Part shown: positions 1 to 5,950 of the stretch, in pieces
Layout: every line of letters begins with the position of its first letter
How positions within the stretch are numbered: the stretch's first letter is position 1
DNA from: Sphingobacteriaceae bacterium
Lineage (GTDB): Bacteria; Bacteroidota; Bacteroidia; Sphingobacteriales; Sphingobacteriaceae
DNA: 6,686 nt
Reading direction: 5' to 3'
Assembly (NCBI GenBank): GCA_947460275.1
Contig: CANHHZ010000109.1
Span: 1 to 6,686, forward strand
The notes under the pieces: model-generated
Told to the model about the DNA's origin: nothing
The model's database searches: none
Seen by the model: the letters and a program-made list of their open reading frames with translations, nothing else
Made by a program: the position numbers and the translations under genes

Positions 1-1302
1 CAAGTTTGGCGTGATGTGTATTGGGTTTTTGGTCAGAATTTGGTGGACATGAACACCAAAGCTGAGGCAGAAAAAAGATGGGATTTATTGGGCGTAGGCC
101 AAATTTTAAAAGCTTGGGGTTGGTTGGCAGTGACCAACTTGCATGGCGAATTAATCATCAAGCAAGCTATTGATGCAAGCAGAACAAGATTTGATTACGA
201 CAGCCAAGAGTTTGCTTACAAAGAGTCGTTGCGCTTACTAGATGCAGCAATTGCTAATTTAGGAAGAACAGATGGCGCTGTAAGCGCTACATATTTGGGT
301 AAAACCGATATAATTTACAAAGGTGATCGCAACAAATGGAGGAAATTTGCTTACGGATTAAAAGCGATGGCTTTGAATCATTTTTCTAACAAAACTTCTT
401 ATGATGCAGATGCTGTTATTGCGGCTGTGGATGCCTCTTTTGTAGGTAATGAAGATGATGCTTTATTAACTTACACTGGTTCTGCTAATGATGACATTAA
501 CTTTATGGCAGGAGCTAGAGATAACTTTACCAGTTATAGACAAACATCATTTATTTTACAATTGATGAACGGAACGCGTTTTGGTGGTATAGTTGATCCT
601 CGCATGAGCAGGATGTTAGCTCCATCTCCAGATGGAGTTTACAGAGGTTTAGAGCCAACTTTTGGGATTGGTGCCTTAACAACCGCTCAACAGCCACTTA
701 ATTTTTGGGGTTATACTAGCGTTACTGCTGCTATTCGTACGCCAGCTAGGTACGTATTTTCTACCAAGAGTAAGCTACCAGCTTTAACTTACTCACAGTT
801 GCAGTTTATTAAAGCTGAAGCAGCCTATAAAAAAGGATATAAAACAACAGCTTTAACAGCCTATAAAAACGCTATTTCTACACACATTGATTTTGTGAAT
901 GCAAGAAATTCTGATGATGGACAAACTCCATTACAAATTACTGCTACAGAAAAATCTACGTTTTTGGCTTCAACTGCAGTTGTACCTACAGATGCAAACC
1001 TGTTAACTTTGTCACAAATCATGTGTCAAAAGTACATTGCACAATGGGCTTGGGGTCATCTAGAAACTTGGATGGATTTAAGAAGATACCATTATACAGA
1101 TAAAGATCCAGTTACTACAAATCAAGTATTTTTGGGTTTCACCCCTCCTGTAAACTTGTATCCTGATAACCAAGGAAAACTGCCTTATCGTATTAGACCT
1201 CGTTACAATTCAGAATATGTTTGGAATAGAGAATCTTTGGATGTAATTGGAGGTTTAGCGCTAGATTTCCACACTAAAGAAACATGGATTACACAACCTT
1301 AA
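1..1302 (+). CDS. SusD/RagB-family nutrient-binding outer-membrane lipoprotein, 3' part (5' end off window)
   Basis: The reading frame is open from base 1 and encodes 433 visible residues, beginning QVWRDVYWVF. The GTG at 16 is an internal valine codon, so the real start and lipoprotein signal lie to the left. SusD proteins are surface lipoproteins that bind the ligand and cap a SusC barrel. Counting from base 1, the supporting blocks are: KAWGWLAVTNLHGELIIKQA (about 37-56) and FDYDSQEFAY (64-73), a helical segment typical of the SusD-like_2 (PF12771) group; YKGDRNKWRKFAYGLK (106-121), matching FKGDMNLWKKFANTVK in the other SusD here; LTYSQLQFIKAEAAYKKGY (262-280), a TPR-like helix; and a C-terminal part with LETWMDLRR (354-362), YRIRPRY and KETW. 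Family members usually have roughly 480-560 residues, so about 50-120 are missing. The gene ends in tandem stops TAA TGA, 11 bases before the next start, implying co-transcription. The ligand cannot be told from sequence. Confidence 0.93.
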   Translation, partial: QVWRDVYWVFGQNLVDMNTKAEAEKRWDLLGVGQILKAWGWLAVTNLHGELIIKQAIDASRTRFDYDSQEFAYKESLRLLDAAIANLGRTDGAVSATYLGKTDIIYKGDRNKWRKFAYGLKAMALNHFSNKTSYDADAVIAAVDASFVGNEDDALLTYTGSANDDINFMAGARDNFTSYRQTSFILQLMNGTRFGGIVDPRMSRMLAPSPDGVYRGLEPTFGIGALTTAQQPLNFWGYTSVTAAIRTPARYVFSTKSKLPALTYSQLQFIKAEAAYKKGYKTTALTAYKNAISTHIDFVNARNSDDGQTPLQITATEKSTFLASTAVVPTDANLLTLSQIMCQKYIAQWAWGHLETWMDLRRYHYTDKDPVTTNQVFLGFTPPVNLYPDNQGKLPYRIRPRYNSEYVWNRESLDVIGGLALDFHTKETWITQP

Positions 1303-1313
1303 TGATTTAAATT

Positions 1314-2093
1314 ATGAAAAGAAAATATATTGTTTTAGCAGTTTTACTGCTTTCTGGCCTCATTTATTCTTGCAAGAAAAATGCAGTCCAGATTATTACA
1401 AAGCCTGTAAGCGGTGCTCAGGTAAAGTTTTTTAACTTTGCTATAGGTGCACCTAGTGTAAATTTTTATGCCAATACCACAAAAGTATCGGCTATTGTTT
1501 CTACTACAGGCGCAGAAAGCGCAAGTGGAACCGCTTTTGGTTCAGTATTTCCTGTAACTAATTCTTATGCGGTAATTGTTCCAGGTACATACAGTATAAC
1601 TGCCAATATTCCAAGCACGGCAACTGCAGATGCTAATTTAGCCATTGCAACTATGAGCAAGGAATTGGTTGAAGGTAAAAATTATTCATTATATACCTCA
1701 GGACTATACAACACAACTACAAAAACAGCCGACGTTTTTATCGTTGACGATAATTTGCCAGCAGTTGATACTTCTGGTTCTTTTGTACGTTTTGTAAATG
1801 CCTCTTACAATGCCAATCCGTTTAATTTAATTTTGAAAAACACAACAACTAGTGTAGAAACACAAGTTGCTGAGGGAATTGCTTATAAAAGTGCTTCCCC
1901 TTTTTACAAATTAAATAGTGGTGTTTACGATTTGATTTTAAGATATCCTGGAACTTCTACAAATGTTGTAGTAAGAACTTCAGTTAATTTATTAAAATCT
2001 TTTACTTATACTTTTGGCTTAAGGGGTGATATCACCGTAACTTCAACTACCGCGGCCAATAGGCCAGTAATTGACAATACACCAAATCGATAA
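1314..2093 (+). CDS. DUF4397-domain lipoprotein, accessory gene of the upstream SusCD operon
   Basis: This is a 259-residue envelope lipoprotein. Residues 1-20 form a type II signal peptide: basic MKRK, a hydrophobic core, and the lipobox IYSC with the lipidated Cys at 20, followed by KK. The mature part has two related modules. The first begins with AQVKFFNFAIGAPSVNFYAN (35-54) and runs through GKNYSLYTSGLY (121-132). The second begins with SFVRFVNASYNANPFNLIL (156-174) and includes YKLNSGVYDLILR (198-210). The 'VRFVNAS...' opening and the short beta-strand pattern are typical of DUF4397, a domain of unknown biochemical role found in extracellular and surface proteins. The gene lies 11 bases after susD and before a terminator, so it is probably the last gene of that operon, in the place where SusE/SusF-like surface lipoproteins often sit. 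A role in ligand binding or complex assembly is inferred. There is no clear Shine-Dalgarno; the ATG at 1314 is chosen because the signal peptide starts there. Confidence 0.85.
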   Translation: MKRKYIVLAVLLLSGLIYSCKKNAVQIITKPVSGAQVKFFNFAIGAPSVNFYANTTKVSAIVSTTGAESASGTAFGSVFPVTNSYAVIVPGTYSITANIPSTATADANLAIATMSKELVEGKNYSLYTSGLYNTTTKTADVFIVDDNLPAVDTSGSFVRFVNASYNANPFNLILKNTTTSVETQVAEGIAYKSASPFYKLNSGVYDLILRYPGTSTNVVVRTSVNLLKSFTYTFGLRGDITVTSTTAANRPVIDNTPNR

Positions 2094-2109
2094 CCGATTT
2101 ATTGTTTAT

Positions 2110-2141
2110 AAAAACCGCTTAGCACGCTAAGCGGTTTTTTT
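2110..2141 (+). terminator. Intrinsic terminator of the susD-DUF4397 operon
   Basis: This is a perfect 13-bp stem, with arms 2110-2122 and 2127-2139 (core ACCGCTTAG/CTAAGCGGT). It closes a 4-base loop CACG and runs into seven T residues (2135-2141). It begins 17 bases after the DUF4397 stop codon. The A-rich 5' flank gives it terminator potential on the other strand too, but the next gene is also on the + strand, so its main role is to end the upstream operon. Confidence 0.92.
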
Positions 2142-2153
2142 ATGCATTAACGG

Positions 2154-2183
2154 TTACAAGTTTCCTTATTTTTTATACTTTTG
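2154..2183 (+). promoter_or_regulatory. Predicted Bacteroidota-type promoter of the CsbD-like gene
   Basis: TACTTTTG at 2176-2183 is an exact match to the Bacteroidota -7 consensus TANNTTTG. At 19-base spacing upstream there is only a weak -33 candidate, TTA at 2154-2156. Transcription would start near 2190, leaving a leader of only about 10 bases before the ATG at 2201. The promoter lies just after the upstream terminator, consistent with an independent single-gene unit. Confidence 0.6.
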
Positions 2184-2200
2184 CAGTCTAAGTACTCAAC

Positions 2201-2416
2201 ATGGCAAGCTTTACACTTACTCCTGAAACCTGGGAAAGGGTTAAAATTAAATTTTTAAGAAAATACCGCGATTTAGCACAAACAGATTTATTGTTTGTTC
2301 CTGGACAAGAAGACCAATTGGTGCAGCAATTGATGCAATTGGTTCAAAGAGATCAAAAGTATATCGAGTTTACCATTGCAAAGGCTTTGGCCGATACCAA
2401 AGGGAATAGACTATAA
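2201..2416 (+). CDS. Small CsbD-like protein (71 aa), putative stress-related
   Basis: This is a 71-residue soluble, helical, charged and Gln-rich protein with no signal peptide or membrane segment. The order of conserved-looking residues resembles the CsbD stress-protein family: W11, K15-x-K17, KY at 21-22, L25, D29-L30, G35, then E37-D38-Q-L40. It differs from typical CsbD in its Gln-rich second half (VQQLMQLVQRDQKYIE, 41-56) and in lacking the usual glycine in the helix turn near residue 18. CsbD-like proteins are often induced by general stress, but their biochemical role is unknown. The gene has its own promoter and stands between two uptake operons, so nothing in the context links it to transport. 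The ATG at 2201 is preceded by AGTACTCAAC, with no Shine-Dalgarno. The open frame and fitting promoter make a real gene likely; the family assignment is only moderate. Confidence 0.62.
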   Translation: MASFTLTPETWERVKIKFLRKYRDLAQTDLLFVPGQEDQLVQQLMQLVQRDQKYIEFTIAKALADTKGNRL

Positions 2417-2491
2417 ACACTTGCTTAGCTAGCCTAAAATTACAAGGGCTTGTTCCTTTAAATAGGAGCTGCTTCCCCTCCTCAACAACAA

Positions 2492-2522
2492 GCAAATATT
2501 GTTCCCTCCAAGTGCAAATATT
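2492..2522. repeat. Direct repeat GCAAATATT x2
   Basis: GCAAATATT occurs at 2492-2500 and again at 2514-2522, with starts 22 bases apart (about two helical turns). Each copy is preceded within a few bases by CAAG. TTGTTCC is also doubled nearby, at 2450-2456 and 2499-2505. This could be a pair of regulator sites or part of a decayed repeat element; the sequence alone cannot decide. Confidence 0.4.
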
Positions 2523-2529
2523 TTAAGCA

Positions 2530-2548
2530 AGCGCATTCTGCTTGCGCT
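2530..2548. repeat. GCGC hairpin 1
   Basis: AGCGCA (2530-2535) and TGCGCT (2543-2548) can pair as a 6-bp stem around a 7-base loop. No T run follows, so it is not a normal terminator. Its arm sequences recur in the opposite order in the second hairpin 71 bases downstream. Confidence 0.45.
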
Positions 2549-2618
2549 ATAGCTTTCTATTTATGCTTCAGCGCCATAGGTTTTAGCTGATTTTGAAAAT
2601 TTTAATATGGAACTGACT

Positions 2619-2633
2619 TGCGCATGTAGCGCA
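2619..2633. repeat. GCGC hairpin 2
   Basis: TGCGC (2619-2623) and GCGCA (2629-2633) form a 5-bp stem with loop ATGTA. The words CTTGCGC (2617-2623) and AGCGCATT (2628-2635) both also occur in hairpin 1 (2541-2547 and 2530-2537), but in swapped order. Confidence 0.45.
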
Positions 2634-2713
2634 TTAAAATGTTAAATTTTGTTAAATTGTATAAAACTGCGTTTCCGGTGTTTAAAACCCACTTTCAAGC
2701 TAAAAAATCTTTT

Positions 2714-2745
2714 TATGTAACAATAAAGTTGCGCCATTAATTTTG
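2714..2745 (+). promoter_or_regulatory. Predicted promoter of the susC-susD operon
   Basis: TAATTTTG at 2738-2745 matches the Bacteroidota -7 consensus TANNTTTG exactly. TATG at 2714-2717 is one mismatch from the -33 TTTG and lies at a good 20-base spacing. Transcription is expected to start near 2752, giving a 5' leader of about 73 bases before the susC ATG. The leader is AT-rich. A GGAG at 2783-2786 is about 40 bases from the start codon, too far to act as a normal Shine-Dalgarno. Confidence 0.62.
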
Positions 2746-2753
2746 TAAATTTT

Positions 2754-2765
2754 TTGTCATGACAA
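2754..2765. promoter_or_regulatory. Perfect 12-base palindrome, candidate operator
   Basis: TTGTCATGACAA is its own reverse complement. It begins 8 bases after the -7 box and covers or adjoins the predicted transcription start. As DNA it fits a site for a dimeric repressor; as RNA it could form only a 4-bp stem. It stands between two T tracts in AT-rich DNA. No regulator gene is in the window, so the binding protein is unknown. Confidence 0.42.
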
Positions 2766-2824
2766 TTTTTTTACCCACTTTTAGGAGATTTATTAACTAT
2801 TAACTAACTTAAATTTATTAATTC

Positions 2825-5800
2825 ATGAAAAAACTTGTACTAAGTTTATTCATCTTGTTGACAATTTCTGTTGCTGCTTTCGCTCAAGATCGCACGGTAA
2901 CAGGAAGTGTTAAAGCAAGTGAAGATGGACTGCCTATACCGGGTGCGTCTGTAAAAGTAAAAGAAGTTTCTGGTGTTGGAACAACCACAGGAGCTGACGG
3001 TAAGTTTTCATTAAAAGTTCCTGCTAGCGCAAAAACTTTAGTAATTTCTTACTTAGGATACGCAACTAGAGAAGTTGCCCTATCAAACAATGTTGTAAAT
3101 GTATCTTTAGTTGCAGATTCTAAAACTTTAGATCAAGTGGTTGTTACTGCTGGTGGTGTGAACATTAAAGTTCGTGAGCAAGGTAACCAATCTACAACGG
3201 TTAAGGCTAAAGAATTAACCCAAGCGAAAGCTTTTAACGTAGCAAGTGCACTTTCTGGTAAAGTTGCTGGTTTACAAGTTAACGCGGTGAGTTCTGGTGT
3301 AAACCCATCTGTACGTTTAGTATTGCGTGGTAACCGTTCGTTATTAGGAAATAACCAAGCATTGGTTGTTGTGGATAACGTTATTCAGCCAAGTGCTATT
3401 TTGGGTAACTTAAACCCAGAAGATGTGGAAGACATTCAAGTATTGAATGGTGCAGGTGCTGCAGCATTGTACGGTTCTGATGCTTCGAATGGTGCGTTAA
3501 TCATTACCACTAAATCTGGTAAAAAAGGAGTAACTACGATTAAAATTGGTCAAACAACCAGTTTAGAAACGATTGCTTTCTTACCTAAATTACAAAAAAC
3601 TTATGGTTCAGGTACTGGTCCGGATGATATCCCTACTTATACCCCTTACGAAAACCAACAGTATGGTCCAGCGTTTGATGGTTCTATGCGTCCAATTGGT
3701 AAACCATTAGCTGACGGTACAACCCAAGTTGTTCCTTACTCATGGAACGAAAAAGAAGGTAAAAATGCTTTCTGGGATACGGGTGTAAATAACCAAACAG
3801 ATTTTAGTTTATCTTCTGGTGATGACAGAGGTTCTTACTACTTTTCATCTCAATATTTTGATCAAAAAGGAACAGTTCCTGGTGATAAATACAATCGTTT
3901 TACTTTACGTTTAAACGGTAGTAGAGATATTACTAAAAACTTCAACTTTTCATTCAATGCGAACTATGTTCAAAACAGGTATAATTTAGGTGATTCAGGT
4001 ACAGCATTTAACAATGTGTTAATGTCTCCTGGACAAATACCTTTAACCCGTTATACTGACTGGAAAAATGATAAATATTCTACTCCAGACGGGTTCTATA
4101 ACGAATATTATGATAGCCCTTACTTTACCTTAGGTAATGCTAGAAACTTAACAAGAAATGATTATTTGACAGGTAACGTACAGTTTAAATACTCTCCTAT
4201 CAAAGATTTATCTTTATTGTTCCGTGCGAGTATAGCCACTAGAAATGCTTCTACAAAAAGCTGGAGTGATAAATATACATTCTCTACGTACAGATTGTCT
4301 ATCACTTCAAATTTTGCCAATAGAATGGGTAGTGTAAGTGATGGTTCAAGTTATGATACACAATTAAACCCTGAGTTTCAAGCACAATACATCAAAAAAC
4401 TAAGCAAAGATTTCTCTTTAAATGCTGTTGTTGGTGCAAGTGTACGTGACAACATCGCTAAAAGTGTTTCGGCTTCATCATCTGTAATGGTAACTCCAGG
4501 TTTGTATAACGTAAGTAATACTACTGGTAACACTGCAGGTAGCGAGTCTAACTCTCGTGTTCGTCAAATGGGTGTATATGCTGATGCGCGTTTAGGTTTC
4601 AGAAATTATTTATACCTACACGTAACAGGTAGAAATGACTGGCGTTCAGTATTGGCACCAGAATTTCAATCGTTATTTTATCCAGCTGCCGATCTTTCGT
4701 TTATCGCGTCTGACGCTTTATCTTTCTTAAAGAAATCAAAAACCATCAACTCTTTAAAAATTAGAGGTGGTGTTTCTAAAGTAGGTTTGGTAAACTTAGG
4801 TGCTTACAGATTAACTCCAACTTTTGGTCAGCAATATGGCTATCCATATGCTGGTGTACCAGGATTTGGTGTAGGTAATGCTATCGTATCACCTTCAATT
4901 AAACCAGAGGTAACTACTTCGGTAGAGGGTGGTTTTGATTTGGCGATGTACAAATCAAGAGTTACTTTTAGCTTAACTGCTTATCAATCAAATACGGTTG
5001 ATCAAACGGTAAGTGTAGGTATTCCTTCAGCTACTGGTTTCACTTCATATTTAACTAACACTGGTGAGGTTCAAAACAAAGGTTTCGAAACTTCATTGCG
5101 TTTGGTTCCAGTGCGTACAGCGTCTGGCTTAGAAGTAACAGTTGGTGCAAATTATACTTATAACAAAAACGAGGTACTTTCAATTAGTGCTGACCAAAAC
5201 TTTATCAGTTTAGGTACTTTTGGTACTGCTAATATTGTGGCGCAAGTAGGTGAGTCTTTCCCATTGTTAAAAGGTACAACTTATAACAAAGATGCTCAAG
5301 GAAGAATAATTGTAAATAAAACCACTGGTTTACCAAGTGCTACAACCACTACTTCTGCTTTAGGTATTACTGAGCCAAGACACCGTTTAGGCTTAGATTT
5401 ATCTGCTGAATACAAAGGTTTCCGTTTGGCAACTGTTTTCGAATACCGTGCAGGTAACATCATTTATACTGGTGCTAGTACAGGTTTCGATTTCTCTGGT
5501 GCTGGTATCAGAACTACTTATTTCAACAGAGAGCGTTTTGTAGTTCCTAATTCATCTTATTTAGATCCACTTACCAATACTTACGTTGCCAATACTAGTA
5601 TTACTACTAATACAGGTGGTGTAGATTTTTGGACAAATGGTCCAACTAACACAGGTGTAAATTCTAACTATACTTATTCTGCAGCTTTCTGGAAAATGCG
5701 TGAGCTTTCATTGTCTTACGAATTGCCAAAATCTGTGTTAAGCCATGTTAAATTTGTAAAAGGTGCTACCATAAGTGTTCAAGGACGTAACTTGTTCTTG

Positions 5801-5938
5801 TGGGCTCCTAAGAGCAACATCTATACAGATCCTGAGTATAGTGCTTTTGATTCAAGTAGTAATGCCATTGGTTTTACTTCATTGAGCCAAACTCCTCCAG
5901 GAAGATTTTATGGTATGAGTTTATCATTAACTTTATAA
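2825..5938 (+). CDS. SusC/RagA-family TonB-dependent outer-membrane transporter
   Basis: This complete 1037-residue protein is a usual length for SusC. It imports large nutrients such as oligosaccharides or peptides across the outer membrane using TonB energy. Domains in order: a Sec signal peptide (1-20, cleavage likely at AFA|Q); a carboxypeptidase-regulatory-like beta domain (about 23-97, with PIPGASVKV and DGKFSLKVP); a TonB-box-like link DQVVVTAGG (103-111); a plug domain (about 117-235) with the hallmark blocks SGKVAGLQV (144-152) and LYGSDASNGALIITTKSG (215-232); then a beta barrel to the C terminus, ending GRFYGMSLSLTL. There is no N-terminal STN domain, so direct FecA-type signalling to an anti-sigma factor is not expected. 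The stop is doubled (TAA TAG), and a SusD gene starts 12 bases later, so the two form an operon. The ATG at 2825 is fixed by the signal peptide. The substrate cannot be predicted from these features. Confidence 0.96.
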   Translation: MKKLVLSLFILLTISVAAFAQDRTVTGSVKASEDGLPIPGASVKVKEVSGVGTTTGADGKFSLKVPASAKTLVISYLGYATREVALSNNVVNVSLVADSKTLDQVVVTAGGVNIKVREQGNQSTTVKAKELTQAKAFNVASALSGKVAGLQVNAVSSGVNPSVRLVLRGNRSLLGNNQALVVVDNVIQPSAILGNLNPEDVEDIQVLNGAGAAALYGSDASNGALIITTKSGKKGVTTIKIGQTTSLETIAFLPKLQKTYGSGTGPDDIPTYTPYENQQYGPAFDGSMRPIGKPLADGTTQVVPYSWNEKEGKNAFWDTGVNNQTDFSLSSGDDRGSYYFSSQYFDQKGTVPGDKYNRFTLRLNGSRDITKNFNFSFNANYVQNRYNLGDSGTAFNNVLMSPGQIPLTRYTDWKNDKYSTPDGFYNEYYDSPYFTLGNARNLTRNDYLTGNVQFKYSPIKDLSLLFRASIATRNASTKSWSDKYTFSTYRLSITSNFANRMGSVSDGSSYDTQLNPEFQAQYIKKLSKDFSLNAVVGASVRDNIAKSVSASSSVMVTPGLYNVSNTTGNTAGSESNSRVRQMGVYADARLGFRNYLYLHVTGRNDWRSVLAPEFQSLFYPAADLSFIASDALSFLKKSKTINSLKIRGGVSKVGLVNLGAYRLTPTFGQQYGYPYAGVPGFGVGNAIVSPSIKPEVTTSVEGGFDLAMYKSRVTFSLTAYQSNTVDQTVSVGIPSATGFTSYLTNTGEVQNKGFETSLRLVPVRTASGLEVTVGANYTYNKNEVLSISADQNFISLGTFGTANIVAQVGESFPLLKGTTYNKDAQGRIIVNKTTGLPSATTTTSALGITEPRHRLGLDLSAEYKGFRLATVFEYRAGNIIYTGASTGFDFSGAGIRTTYFNRERFVVPNSSYLDPLTNTYVANTSITTNTGGVDFWTNGPTNTGVNSNYTYSAAFWKMRELSLSYELPKSVLSHVKFVKGATISVQGRNLFLWAPKSNIYTDPEYSAFDSSSNAIGFTSLSQTPPGRFYGMSLSLTL

Positions 5939-5950
5939 TAGTAAAAGAAT

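Larger units (their letters stand above)
2417..2824. other. 408-base intergenic region upstream of susC
   Basis: I find no supported gene on either strand. After the CsbD-like stop there is no convincing T-tailed terminator. From about 2440 to 2520 the + strand has pyrimidine-rich blocks (CTTCCCCTCC, TTCCCTCC) and a 9-base direct repeat. Six GCGC tetramers lie at 2531-2734, four of them forming two small hairpins. The right end contains the predicted susC promoter, a 12-base palindrome, and an AT-rich leader with a tandem ATTAACT repeat (2792-2798 and 2799-2805). Confidence 0.7.

Noticed and set aside
16..18. GTG as the start of the first SusD-like gene
   Set aside because: The frame is open back to base 1, and a start here would leave no lipoprotein signal and cut into a conserved helical part. 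It is an internal Val codon.
2429..2536. 35-codon minus-strand open frame (MRLLKIFALGG...)
   Set aside because: It has no promoter or ribosome-binding evidence and no recognised family, is short, and lies in repeat-like DNA.
2530..2548. Hairpin as a terminator for the CsbD-like gene
   Set aside because: It is more than 110 bases past the stop codon, its stem is only 6 bp, and no T run follows.
2607..2645. 12-codon + strand open frame MELTCACSALKC
   Set aside because: It is too short and has no promoter in a suitable position. It spans hairpin 2 and is probably chance.
2783..2786. GGAG as the Shine-Dalgarno of susC
   Set aside because: It is about 40 bases from the ATG, and the signal peptide fixes the start at 2825. 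Bacteroidota genes commonly lack a Shine-Dalgarno.
2792..2805. Tandem ATTAACT repeat as a phase-variation tract
   Set aside because: There are only two 7-base units in the leader, downstream of the promoter and outside the coding frame. A change in unit number would not switch the gene in an obvious way.
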